From: a bacterium
GTDB taxonomy: Bacteria > Bacteroidota > Rhodothermia > Rhodothermales > UBA10348
NCBI GenBank assembly: GCA_013204185.1
Contig: JABMOI010000268.1
Location: 1 to 33,752 of the forward strand
Direction: 5' to 3'
Length of the DNA: 33,752 nt
Under the pieces are notes generated by a model. That model made no database searches and was not told the origin of the DNA. It saw only the letters and a program-made list of their open reading frames with translations. Positions 8,407 to 16,423 of this stretch are shown piece by piece. Every line of letters begins with the position of its first letter. Positions within the stretch are counted from its first letter, which is position 1. The position numbers and the translations under genes were made by a program.

Positions 8407-9552
8407 TTAAACCGCGTTTAATACGGAGTCTCGTACGGTCTCATAATACCGCTCATAATGAGGAATAATAATATCGTTGTCAAAATGGGTAACGGCGCGG
8501 TCCCTGGAGGCTTGCGCCATTTTCTGTTGAAGATCGGGGTTGTCTAAAAGCTGTTTCGCTTTTTCAGTAAAGGCATCTATATCCCCGAGTGGGCACAAAA
8601 ATCCAGTTTCCCCATCAATTACCAGCTCAGGAAGCCCCCCAATATCTGAAGCAACTACAGGCACACTGCAAGACATCGCTTCCAAGGCTGCGAGTCCAAA
8701 TGTTTCAGAGCCAGATGGCATCAAGAAGATGTCTGCAATGGACAATATCTCTTCAACTGGCTCCTGTTTTCCCAGAAAGCGGACATCGTCATAAACTCCT
8801 AACTCGCGCGCCTTGTGCTCGGCGGCCACTCGATCAGGTCCGTCACCAACTAATAATAGCTTAACGGCATACCCCTCGGAATGAAGACGATGGAATACGT
8901 TTACGACATCAACAGCGCGCTTAACAGGACGAAAGTTGGAAACGTGGACAATCAACTTCTCGCCATTCGGACAGAGTGCTTGTTTGAAGTGATCCCTTTC
9001 GAGTCGTCGAAATCGATTCGTATCGATAAAGTTTGGAATGACTTCTATTTTCGACTTGATATCCCCACTGGCTAGCGTTTCCCGTTTCAAATACTCCGAA
9101 ACTGCGGTCACACCATCAGATTCATTGATAGAGTAGTTGACTACTGGGGCAAAGGAAGGATCTTGGCCCACAATCGTAATGTCAGTTCCGTGAAGAGTCG
9201 TCACGATCGGAATTCTAATTCCTTCGAGAGCCAAAATTTGCCTAGCCAAAACGGCGCTAGTAGCATGCGGAATGGCGTAATGCATGTGAAGGATATCCAG
9301 CTCTTCATACTTGACTGTATCTACCATTTTAGATGTCAGGTTGAGCGTGTAGGGCGGATACTCAAACAGGGGATACGTATTTACGTTGACCTCGTGAAAC
9401 CGAATGTTTTCATTGATATGCCCAAGGCGAAATGGCATGGAATACGCAATGAAATGGATGCAATGGCCTCGAGCTGCCAATGCTTTGCCCAATTCTGTAG
9501 CCACGACTCCGCTACCACCATACACCGGGTAACACGTTATTCCGATTTTCAT
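8407..9552 (-). CDS. bshA: N-acetyl-alpha-D-glucosaminyl L-malate synthase
   Basis: 381 residues. BshA is a GT4 glycosyltransferase that joins UDP-GlcNAc to L-malate in the first step of bacillithiol synthesis. Family features seen: start MKIGITCYPVYGGSGVVATELG, HMHYAIPHA near 110, TTLHGTDITIVGQDPSF near 140-157, nucleotide-binding NFRPVKR, and GSETFGLAALEAMSCSVPVV, the ExxxxxxxE motif. Length is normal for the family. The start ATG at 9552 fits the conserved N terminus exactly. bshB and bshC are not in the window. The downstream kinase-like gene is in the same transcript. Confidence 0.95.
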   Translation of the reverse strand: MKIGITCYPVYGGSGVVATELGKALAARGHCIHFIAYSMPFRLGHINENIRFHEVNVNTYPLFEYPPYTLNLTSKMVDTVKYEELDILHMHYAIPHATSAVLARQILALEGIRIPIVTTLHGTDITIVGQDPSFAPVVNYSINESDGVTAVSEYLKRETLASGDIKSKIEVIPNFIDTNRFRRLERDHFKQALCPNGEKLIVHVSNFRPVKRAVDVVNVFHRLHSEGYAVKLLLVGDGPDRVAAEHKARELGVYDDVRFLGKQEPVEEILSIADIFLMPSGSETFGLAALEAMSCSVPVVASDIGGLPELVIDGETGFLCPLGDIDAFTEKAKQLLDNPDLQQKMAQASRDRAVTHFDNDIIIPHYERYYETVRDSVLNAV

Positions 9553-9712
9553 TCGATTCTGGTCTAAATTCTTACCGAGGGACTGAACAAACTCCTGGTT
9601 CTGGCTGTAGTTGCAACAGGTGAGTGTCTTTGAACTCAGATTTGATACAATTTGGGCGTAAGATGCGGCTAAGATATTGAAACGATCTCATACACAACTC
9701 AAAACACACACG

Positions 9713-10315
9713 ATGAAACGTATTCTTGCAGCTATGCTCCTCATTCTGATTTGGAGTCCCAATGTAAGTTTTGCCCAATTGGGTGTCGCAGCCGGTCTTA
9801 ACTTTGACTCGATGTCTGATATTTCAGGGAATCGTCAGGCTACCTTTGACAACGCGACGGGGTACCATGTTGGTCTATTCTATAACCTGGGGATGGGACC
9901 AGTAGGAATGAGGGTCGGAGCCTTTTATCGGGACATTTCCGGAATGGAAATGGATCGCGCTGGTGTGGTTGATTCGTTTGACCTCACCATGATCGATGTC
10001 CCAATTGACCTGCGGTTCAATTTGACGGCTACTCCGGTCATTAGACCGTATTTGCTTGCTGGCCCCGTGTTGTCGTTTCCTTCTTCGTCCGACGCCGAAT
10101 ACGACAATGCGCTAGAGAAAGTTAGCGTTTCTGGTAACGTTGGCGGCGGCATTGCACTGAGCCTTGGAGGCATCACGCTATTCCCTGAAATTCGGTATGT
10201 GATCGGGGTGTCCCGGTTTATGAAAGACAAATTTGAAATCGGTGGATTCGAGTTCGATTCAAATGAATCACAGAGACAAAATTCAGTAATGCTCCGGTTG
10301 GGTATTGGTTTTTAG
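9713..10315 (+). CDS. PorT-like outer-membrane beta-barrel protein
   Basis: 200 residues from ATG 9713, chosen because it places a clean signal peptide at the N terminus (MKRILAAMLLILIWSP, ending SFA before QLGVAAGLN). A TTG 36 bases upstream is in frame but would bury the signal. The mature part alternates short amphipathic strands and turns: GYHVGLFYNLGMGPVGMRVG, PYLLAGPVLSFP, GGGIALSLGG, LFPEIRYVIGV. It ends in VMLRLGIGF, a C-terminal aromatic typical of outer-membrane barrels. It fits the outer-membrane beta-barrel family that includes PorT. Function is unknown. A strong terminator follows 36 bases after the stop. Confidence 0.82.
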   Translation: MKRILAAMLLILIWSPNVSFAQLGVAAGLNFDSMSDISGNRQATFDNATGYHVGLFYNLGMGPVGMRVGAFYRDISGMEMDRAGVVDSFDLTMIDVPIDLRFNLTATPVIRPYLLAGPVLSFPSSSDAEYDNALEKVSVSGNVGGGIALSLGGITLFPEIRYVIGVSRFMKDKFEIGGFEFDSNESQRQNSVMLRLGIGF

Positions 10316-10351
10316 CCGTTCGATTGGTTTAAATCAAAACAGGCTTGACAA

Positions 10352-10388
10352 AAAGAAGGTCGGGGCGCGAAGCGCCCCGACCTTCTTT
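10352..10388. terminator. Bidirectional intrinsic terminator
   Basis: A perfect 17-bp stem (10352-10368 paired with 10372-10388) with loop GAA. The GC-rich core is flanked by AAAGAA on the left and TTCTTT on the right, so U-rich ends are produced on both strands. It lies between the convergent barrel gene (+) and hydrolase gene (-), as expected for a shared terminator. Confidence 0.92.
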
Positions 10389-10413
10389 CATATACAAAAC
10401 CCGTGGATCTCTT

Positions 10414-11067
10414 TTAAGAGACGCCTTCGAAAAACCTGAATCGACGGTGATCTACGTCAATTGAAGCGTAGCGAATCCGTACAGGGACTCGGCCGGCAGC
10501 CCAATCTGGAGCGACGTTGTCTCCAAGAGAACGTTCACTGTAGAAATGACGGGTGTAGGGAGAAAATGGACGATGTCTAGCCTCTGCATGGCGGACGTCA
10601 TATGCAACGCGCATCGCCGTTTGCCATCCTGGCGTGTTGGAGTCAACATCTAAGCTGGTGTAGTAGTTTTTCTTAGTGCTAAGACTACTAAACGCGCTGA
10701 ATTGATAAGGGTCCAGGGCAACACCTTCATAAGAGCCTTTTCCTCTATACGAGGTTTCAACTCGGTTTCGAACGACCCAAGCAACCAGAGCTTGTTCTTC
10801 GACCCGTTTACTTTCTGAAAAAATGACCCGCGCTAACCACAGCGTTTCGGTGTCAATTTGTTCAGGGGGGAGGGGGGCTAATCGCGTAGGGTTACGAAGA
10901 GCTTCCTCAATTGGATTTAGCTTAGGGGAGTTTTCGACTTGAATTTCGATGGGAGCCATTTCGGTTAGAAATGGAACTGCAATCAAATCAGATCGAAGCG
11001 CAATCAGACCCGTAAAACTCAGTACGAGAGCTGCCGTGGCAGGAGTCGTATGAAGCTTAAACTTCAT
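10414..11067 (-). CDS. SleB-like cell wall hydrolase
   Basis: 217 residues. An N-terminal hydrophobic segment (about 10-33) acts as signal or membrane anchor, followed by a proline-rich linker. The catalytic domain begins at about residue 72: LWLARVIFSESKRVEEQALVAWVVRNRV matches the SleB/Hydrolase_2 core, where the glutamate (Glu85 here, in FSES) is the expected catalytic acid. DPYQFSAFS (119-127) is the second family motif. The C-terminal RHFYSERSLGD and PDWAAGR fit the same fold. Members cleave peptidoglycan glycan strands; in a non-spore-former this would be envelope remodelling. The region upstream is a long intergenic stretch shared with pdxB. Confidence 0.85.
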   Translation of the reverse strand: MKFKLHTTPATAALVLSFTGLIALRSDLIAVPFLTEMAPIEIQVENSPKLNPIEEALRNPTRLAPLPPEQIDTETLWLARVIFSESKRVEEQALVAWVVRNRVETSYRGKGSYEGVALDPYQFSAFSSLSTKKNYYTSLDVDSNTPGWQTAMRVAYDVRHAEARHRPFSPYTRHFYSERSLGDNVAPDWAAGRVPVRIRYASIDVDHRRFRFFEGVS

Positions 11068-11482
11068 GGTTGATGGCGGTTGGTTCTTGGTATAATTTCA
11101 TGGCTCGTTATTGCAGCGTCACCTTTTGGGTGGGCTCAATTTTAGAATCATGTGTTTGAACAAACTCAATGTTGTTCAATTGACGCTTCACTACGTGAAC
11201 GCAACTAACTGGTTTCAGTATGAACTAGGCTCGTAAAGTCATAAAAATAAATGACTTACATGAATGAACAGTTGAATTCATCTTGGGTTCAAGACGGCTT
11301 CACGATCCGTTCACCGAGCTCAGTAGTAGATAAACGTGCAACCACCATGCCCAATTATGACTGAACACCGTGGCATGAAGGATATTCACACAATAAATAC
11401 ACCGTACCGAAAGGTTAAACCCACTTGGATGGTATAAATTGGGGGTTGCTGTTCAATTTGTGCCTTTTCAGGTGGCTAGTAC
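11068..11482. other. Intergenic region between divergent hydrolase and pdxB genes
   Basis: 415 bases with no convincing gene. It holds promoters for two divergent genes, but I could not place them reliably; TATAAATTGG around 11436 is only a partial match to the Bacteroidota -7 element. Small dyads occur (gtttg-aa-caaac at 11154-11165; ttcac-tac-gtgaa near 11190). A 37-codon ORF at 11251-11364 lacks a ribosome binding site and is not accepted as a gene. Confidence 0.5.
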
Positions 11483-12610
11483 ATGCTAATCGTGGCAGAT
11501 CAACATATTCCGTTTATCTCGGACATTTTTTCCGGATTGGGAGACTTGAGGCTTATTCCTGGACAGGAAATCGATTCTGAATCCATTGCAACGGCGGATG
11601 CTCTAGTCGTTCGGTCTATAACTCGTGTCAACGAGGATCTGCTACAGAACAGCCCTGTATCCTTTGTTGGGTCTGCTACAGCAGGAGTAGATCATGTGGA
11701 TTTCAGCTACTTAGACAGAATGGGGATCGGATTTGGTCACGCGCCAGGAGCGAACGCTGAATCGGTTGTAGAGTACGTTTTGGCGTGTCTTGCAGAATTG
11801 AGCAGTCGAGGAGGGGAATCGTTTGAAAAACGATCAATCGGTATTGTAGGCGCAGGAAATGTCGGCAGACTTTTGGCCACTCGATGTTCGGCGCTTGGAA
11901 TGAAGGTCTTAGTCAACGATCCTCCACTTGAAATGAAATCTTTGGGGTCACATGCCTTCGTTGACCTAAATACGCTACTACGGAGCTCAGATATTGTCTC
12001 AATCCACACACCCTTGACCCGCTCTGGGCCGTTTCCAACTCATAGACTCATTGGACAAGATGAACTCAGCCTGGTTAAGAAGGGGGCGTGGTTTGTTCAC
12101 GCTGCCCGCGGGGGTGTTTGCGACGAATCTGCTCTGACACGAGCCCGGCAGGAGGGCCACCTGGGTGGTGTAGCTTTAGATGTATGGGAAAATGAGCCAG
12201 TCCCATCACTAGAGCACATACAACGTGCAGATATTGCAACAGGGCATATAGCTGGCTATTCCGTCGACGCAAAAATACGCGGCGTGCACATGATCAGGGA
12301 GCACATGGTCCGCCACTTTAATGTTGATGAATCTGCACTCCAGAGCGCCAATAACCTGTTGAATGAACGTCCCGGCATCTGCCAGTCCCATACGTTGGCA
12401 GGTCGTATTCTCGAAATGTATCCAATACGCGAGGACGATACCCGATTCAGGTCGTGCAGGCTTCAAAGCCCAGACGTAGCACAAGCTTTTCACACGTATC
12501 GGGCTCAATATCCAATACGGCGTACGTTTTCAGCATTTCCTGCTGTTCCCGATACTCCAACGTCTTGGATTGAGGGCCTAAATCTATCGCTCAAACCCGA
12601 AGGAGCGTAG
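11483..12610 (+). CDS. pdxB: Erythronate-4-phosphate dehydrogenase
   Basis: 375 residues. PdxB oxidises 4-phospho-D-erythronate with NAD in the second step of the DXP-dependent pathway to pyridoxal phosphate. The Rossmann motif GIVGAGNVG lies at 120-128. The catalytic trio of the 2-hydroxyacid dehydrogenase family is present: Arg209 in HAARGG, Glu238 in WENEP and His255 in TGHIAGYS. The start MLIVADQHIPF and the text ATAGVDHVD and GANAESVVEYV are typical of PdxB rather than SerA or GyaR. The C-terminal dimerisation domain is present. Its last 27 bases overlap the 3' end of era on the other strand. pdxJ lies just beyond era. Confidence 0.95.
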   Translation: MLIVADQHIPFISDIFSGLGDLRLIPGQEIDSESIATADALVVRSITRVNEDLLQNSPVSFVGSATAGVDHVDFSYLDRMGIGFGHAPGANAESVVEYVLACLAELSSRGGESFEKRSIGIVGAGNVGRLLATRCSALGMKVLVNDPPLEMKSLGSHAFVDLNTLLRSSDIVSIHTPLTRSGPFPTHRLIGQDELSLVKKGAWFVHAARGGVCDESALTRARQEGHLGGVALDVWENEPVPSLEHIQRADIATGHIAGYSVDAKIRGVHMIREHMVRHFNVDESALQSANNLLNERPGICQSHTLAGRILEMYPIREDDTRFRSCRLQSPDVAQAFHTYRAQYPIRRTFSAFPAVPDTPTSWIEGLNLSLKPEGA

Positions 12611-13489
12611 GTGTACATCTGAATTACGCCAGTCATTACGCACTTTGACGTGGATTTTCAGAAATACGCCGCGCCCAATAAACTCTTCAATGTCTTCCCG
12701 GGCGTGCGTGCCAACCTTTTTCAGGGCAATTCCGCCCTTTCCGATCAAGATGCCTTTTTGCGAATCGCGTTCCACAACGATTTCTGCATTAATTAGGTCT
12801 TTTTCGTCTTCCCGTTCTTCCCAGTCTACAATATTGACTTGAGTTGAATAGGGCACTTCCTGGCGAAAATGTTTAAAAATCTTTTCGCGAATAATTTCTG
12901 CCACAAAGAAACGTTCAGGCTGCTCACTAACCATTTCTTTCGGGTAAAAAGGAGGGCTGAGCGGAAGGCGACTTTGAATAGTTTCTAGAACTGCGTCTAA
13001 GTTTTTGCCCTTGAGAGCGGAGACCGGAATAACCTCGTCGAACGGATGGGCTTCCATGTAACGCGTAACCAGGGGTAAGACATCCTCCTGTCTAACCTTA
13101 TCAATCTTATTTAAGACAAGAATAGCCGGTTTTCCACCCATGTATTTCAGCGTCATATCGTCTACCGAATCCCTGGTAGCGTCGGCCATGAATACCAATA
13201 TATCTGCATCTGACGTGGAGGTGGAAACGTCTTTCATCATGGCCTCCTGAAGACCATATCGAGGCTTAATGATCCCTGGCGTATCCAGTAGGATCATTTG
13301 GTAAGCATCAGTAGACAAAATACCCAGAACTCTTCTTCGAGTTGTTTGTGGTTTGTTGGTCACGATAGACAGCTTCATTCCCATTAGGGCGTTTAGAAGC
13401 GTGCTTTTACCAACATTTGGTCTCCCGATGAGCGCCACATACCCACAACGATGAGACTCGTCTACAGGCTGAAATTCGATGTTATCCAT
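12584..13489 (-). CDS. era: GTPase Era
   Basis: 301 residues, the usual length. Era is an essential GTPase that binds the 3' end of 16S rRNA and helps 30S assembly. G1 GRPNVGKS is at 22-29, the switch region with conserved threonines at NKPQTTRRR, G3 DTPG at 69-72 and G4 NKID at 127-130; G5 is VSALKG. The C-terminal KH domain carries GILIGKGG. The ATG sits inside the end of pdxJ (8-base overlap), so era is probably translated from the pdxJ message. Its 3' end overlaps convergent pdxB by 27 bases. Confidence 0.97.
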   Translation of the reverse strand: MDNIEFQPVDESHRCGYVALIGRPNVGKSTLLNALMGMKLSIVTNKPQTTRRRVLGILSTDAYQMILLDTPGIIKPRYGLQEAMMKDVSTSTSDADILVFMADATRDSVDDMTLKYMGGKPAILVLNKIDKVRQEDVLPLVTRYMEAHPFDEVIPVSALKGKNLDAVLETIQSRLPLSPPFYPKEMVSEQPERFFVAEIIREKIFKHFRQEVPYSTQVNIVDWEEREDEKDLINAEIVVERDSQKGILIGKGGIALKKVGTHAREDIEEFIGRGVFLKIHVKVRNDWRNSDVHLRSFGFER

Positions 13490-14219
13490 TATAGTTAGAT
13501 TGAATGACGAGACGGTTCATCTCGGAAACAGCAGAACGCATGCCGGTAAAAACGGATCTGGCCACTATCGCAAAGCCAATTGATACTTCTTCAACGTATG
13601 GCACGGCCGAGCCAAATGCCGGGTAGTTGTCGTAATCTAAACCGTGTCCTGCATGTACCTTTAGACCATTATTATGGGCGCGGGTTGCAGCAGCTTTAAA
13701 ACGCTTCAAAATAGATGCAGCCTCCTCTGGTGAAGTAGCATTGGCAAAATCACCTGTGTGGAGTTCAATGGTGGTTGCCCCCAGTCTTGCCGCTTCGTCG
13801 ATCTGATCGATGTCAGGATCTACAAAAAGTGCTATATCACCAATTCCTGCATCCAGCAACCGAGGTATAACTTGGGTCAAACGCTGAGCAGACTGAATGA
13901 CGTTGAGGCCACCTTCCGTCGTGATTTCTTCCCTGCGTTCAGGTACCAACGTCGCAAGCGCAGGCTGAACTTGGCAGCAAATAGCAACAATTTCCTCCAC
14001 AGTGGACAATTCGAAGTCTAATTTTGTGTCCAATTCCGCTTTTAGGCGGTATACATCGGCGTCCATGATGTGCCTGCGATCTGCTCGCAAATGGAATACG
14101 ATGCCTTTAGCTCCTCCTTCAAGACACTCTTTTGCAGCAGCAACGGGGTCTGGAAAACGTTCTCGACGAGCATTGCGAAGCGTCGCAACGTGATCAATAT
14201 TAATTAATAAGTCGGTCAT
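13482..14219 (-). CDS. pdxJ: Pyridoxine 5'-phosphate synthase
   Basis: 245 residues from ATG 14219, which gives the family start MTDLLINIDHVATLRNARR; a TTG at 14249 would add a ten-residue extension without support. PdxJ condenses 1-deoxy-D-xylulose 5-phosphate with 3-amino-2-oxopropyl phosphate to pyridoxine 5'-phosphate. Family signatures: INIDHVATLRNAR, HLRADRRHI, TLVPERREEITTEGGL, ELHTGDFA and VHAGHGLDYDN (catalytic His). It is followed by era with an 8-base overlap. pdxB, another step of the same pathway, lies on the opposite strand facing them. Confidence 0.96.
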   Translation of the reverse strand: MTDLLINIDHVATLRNARRERFPDPVAAAKECLEGGAKGIVFHLRADRRHIMDADVYRLKAELDTKLDFELSTVEEIVAICCQVQPALATLVPERREEITTEGGLNVIQSAQRLTQVIPRLLDAGIGDIALFVDPDIDQIDEAARLGATTIELHTGDFANATSPEEAASILKRFKAAATRAHNNGLKVHAGHGLDYDNYPAFGSAVPYVEEVSIGFAIVARSVFTGMRSAVSEMNRLVIQSNYNG

Positions 14220-14450
14220 GCACACAGAATTCGAATGAGCCAAAAGCAACTAAAACCCAACAGGATGGTCTAGAATGGAAGTTGGGGCCATTTTTAGGCT
14301 CAAACACGGTTCATAGTGGAATGTTTTGAGAAGCTTTGTCCAAGGACATTCAATTGCTTTTCGGAGTTTAAGCCATTATTTTCGCATGCGATGTCTAAGA
14401 GCATCGACAACCACTTCTGTTTTTCAAGTATTTAGTCAATAGTTATCGAA

Positions 14451-14912
14451 ATGGCGTCAAGTAGCCGGGGCTTACAAACCGTACTCCAAGCTGTGCTAGG
14501 CATAGCCATTCTTGGTCTTTCATACTTCTTGTATGTTTCAATTACCGAACCATACGCGAAAGTGGAAAGACAAAAGGAAATGACGGAGACCACCCGTCAT
14601 CGAATGGATCAGATTCGCGTGGCCATGATTCAGTTTCAGAGAGTCAATGGTCGTTATGTGACCACGTTAGATTCTTTGGTTCAGTGGGTACGCACGGATT
14701 CTTTGCTGAGTTCAAAAGCCGACAGCGTTTTTGGCGCCGGTTTTAACATCGACTCCCTCGCGTATTCACCTCGAACGGGTAACATGTTTTCGATTGCCGT
14801 CAACGATACATCCAGAACTCATACCTATTTGATTTCTGACCCAGATTCACGCGATCACATCGGAACCCTTACAGGGGATGTGACGGAATTGAACGCTGCA
14901 AGTTGGGAATAG
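14451..14912 (+). CDS. Single-pass membrane protein, pilin-like shape, function unknown
   Basis: 153 residues. A short basic start (MASSSRG) leads into one hydrophobic helix (about 10-30), a charged helix (YAKVERQKEMTETTRHRMDQIRVAM) and a small globular end with GRYVTTLDSLVQWV. This layout recalls type II secretion pseudopilins, in which a long N-terminal helix is followed by a small domain with a short G-x-Y-P/V motif, but there is no prepilin peptidase site. It could equally be an unrelated inner-membrane protein. It is 12 bases ahead of the DUF3822-like gene and likely co-transcribed. The start codon has no clear ribosome binding site. Confidence 0.7.
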   Translation: MASSSRGLQTVLQAVLGIAILGLSYFLYVSITEPYAKVERQKEMTETTRHRMDQIRVAMIQFQRVNGRYVTTLDSLVQWVRTDSLLSSKADSVFGAGFNIDSLAYSPRTGNMFSIAVNDTSRTHTYLISDPDSRDHIGTLTGDVTELNAASWE

Positions 14913-14924
14913 TAGTCTCTTTGG

Positions 14925-15869
14925 ATGGCTTCATTTCGGGAGCTCCACCCGAACTCGTCTCGCTTTAACATGATTGCGCAGTCTACTGCAGGTGTTGAAT
15001 TTGTCGGCCACCTTATGCGTTATGCAGAGGTGGAGTACGATGGTAGTACTCATAAACTGCTGCGACTTGGCAATTGCGAGTTCGAATTCGATGCATCGGA
15101 AGTTGTGTATTCCGGCGCCTACCCGGGACGAATAGAAACCATCCAAAGTGCCCTTCAAGACGTATTTAAAGACACTATTTCGTCGTCTTTTAGGTTTGTA
15201 TTGCCCAGCAGCGCATTAACTCAGTTTGAGAGCTCCGTTGCAAATCGTTCCGACGAGCACGCGTTGAAAAGTCAAATCGGATTTGAAACGCTTTTATTGA
15301 ACGGGGGCGAATCTGGAGGCGATGTCTTTCCAGGTGAGCAAATGGCTCAATCGAGTCCCCTTGTTCAAGGATATGCTGTACATCATTTGTCCCAACGGAT
15401 TTCAGATCGTATCCGAGCACTCTGTAGTGTGTTTCCTAGTCAGACAAAAGGCCACATTCCGAGTCCCAATGCTTCCCTCAGGTCTTTTCGAAGGTTAGCG
15501 GAGCAACGCAATATGACGAACCAGAACGCGTTGCTCATCGGCTGTTACCCCGATCATACAGACTACACTGTTATTTCGGCAGGCATTCCGGTCAAAATGA
15601 TTTCGAGAAATACACCGACCCACTCTGATCGCATCTATTTTGGGCATGAAGCACTCACTAGACTGGTCCCTGGGTCGCTGAAATCCCCCGAGGTTTATGT
15701 TTACGGCCATGTTGTCCATCCCGACTTAGTGGCCGGTTTGGTTGAAGATTTTGGACGACAGGCTCATGTGCTGAACCCTGGTCCTTTGGTGAATTTGGAT
15801 AAGAATCGGTTTGAAGACGGCTTTCCAATCGAGGCTTTTGTGCCTTGCCTGGGAGCTTCTATTCTATAG
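14925..15869 (+). CDS. DUF3822-like protein, possible actin/PilM-type ATPase fold
   Basis: 314 residues, no signal peptide. Position directly before rsmD and coaD, and the closing PCLGASIL, are the basis for assigning it to the DUF3822 group of Bacteroidota; the body is poorly conserved. The general plan resembles the actin/hexokinase-like PilM/FtsA fold: two similar halves, a middle segment (ALLIGCYPDHTDYTVISAGIPVKMISRN) that looks like the phosphate-2 beta hairpin, and VYVYGHVVHPDLVAGLVEDFG like the adenosine-side helix. No function is established. The preceding pilin-like membrane protein makes a cytoplasmic partner role plausible. The gene ends four bases before rsmD. Confidence 0.7.
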   Translation: MASFRELHPNSSRFNMIAQSTAGVEFVGHLMRYAEVEYDGSTHKLLRLGNCEFEFDASEVVYSGAYPGRIETIQSALQDVFKDTISSSFRFVLPSSALTQFESSVANRSDEHALKSQIGFETLLLNGGESGGDVFPGEQMAQSSPLVQGYAVHHLSQRISDRIRALCSVFPSQTKGHIPSPNASLRSFRRLAEQRNMTNQNALLIGCYPDHTDYTVISAGIPVKMISRNTPTHSDRIYFGHEALTRLVPGSLKSPEVYVYGHVVHPDLVAGLVEDFGRQAHVLNPGPLVNLDKNRFEDGFPIEAFVPCLGASIL

Positions 15870-15873
15870 CGAG

Positions 15874-16419
15874 ATGCGAATCATAGCAGGACGTTTTAGA
15901 CGAAGGGTGATTCAGGCCCCTCCTGGAAATAACACGCGCCCCACAACCGATCGAGCGAGGGAGGCTATGTTCAATATGGTTTCCGCTCGACTTGACCTCA
16001 CGGATGCGAAGGTATTGGATCTGTATTCCGGTTCTGGTGCACTTGGGCTGGAGGCGATGAGCAGGGGAGCGACCCATCTCGATTTCGTAGAGAAGGATCG
16101 AATTGCGCTTTCCTATGCAAGAGACAATGCTAGGAGTCTCGACGCTGATCTTGCCGTCAATTTCCACCAATCGGACGTGTTTGCGTGGATAAAATCTCAG
16201 TCTGCTGCACAATATCAGCTTATATTGGCAGATCCACCGTATGAATTGACTGAGATTCAAGGGTTGTTGGATCAGGTATTACCTTTGTTGGCGCCCGATG
16301 GATTGTTCGTGCTTGAGCATGCCAGGCAATCCAACGTTGAGGACTTAGCGGGATTTATTACGACCCGATTTTACGGTAAAAGTGCAGTAAGCTTGTTTTT
16401 TCGACCTATTCAGGACTGA
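15874..16419 (+). CDS. rsmD: 16S rRNA (guanine-966-N2)-methyltransferase
   Basis: 181 residues from ATG 15874, giving the expected start MRIIAGRFRRRVIQAP; the longer in-frame form starting inside DUF3822 is rejected. RsmD methylates G966 of 16S rRNA with S-adenosylmethionine. Seen: TRPTTDRAREAMFN (21-34), SAM-binding DLYSGSGALGLEA (49-61), acidic VEKD (72-75) and the catalytic DPPY (120-123). Length is normal. It is tightly spaced between the DUF3822-like gene and coaD. Confidence 0.95.
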   Translation: MRIIAGRFRRRVIQAPPGNNTRPTTDRAREAMFNMVSARLDLTDAKVLDLYSGSGALGLEAMSRGATHLDFVEKDRIALSYARDNARSLDADLAVNFHQSDVFAWIKSQSAAQYQLILADPPYELTEIQGLLDQVLPLLAPDGLFVLEHARQSNVEDLAGFITTRFYGKSAVSLFFRPIQD

Positions 16420-16423
16420 TTCT

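Noticed and set aside
11050-11067. ATGAAG...CTTCAT dyad over the hydrolase start codon
   Set aside because: Only six base pairs with a six-base loop, AT-rich; within chance expectation.
11251-11364. 37-codon ORF starting MTYMNEQLNSS in the hydrolase/pdxB intergenic region
   Set aside because: No ribosome binding site, no recognisable motif, and a length expected by chance in a 415-base gap.
15811-15873. N-terminal extension of RsmD into the preceding gene
   Set aside because: The conserved RsmD start MRIIAGRF fits ATG 15874, four bases after the previous stop.
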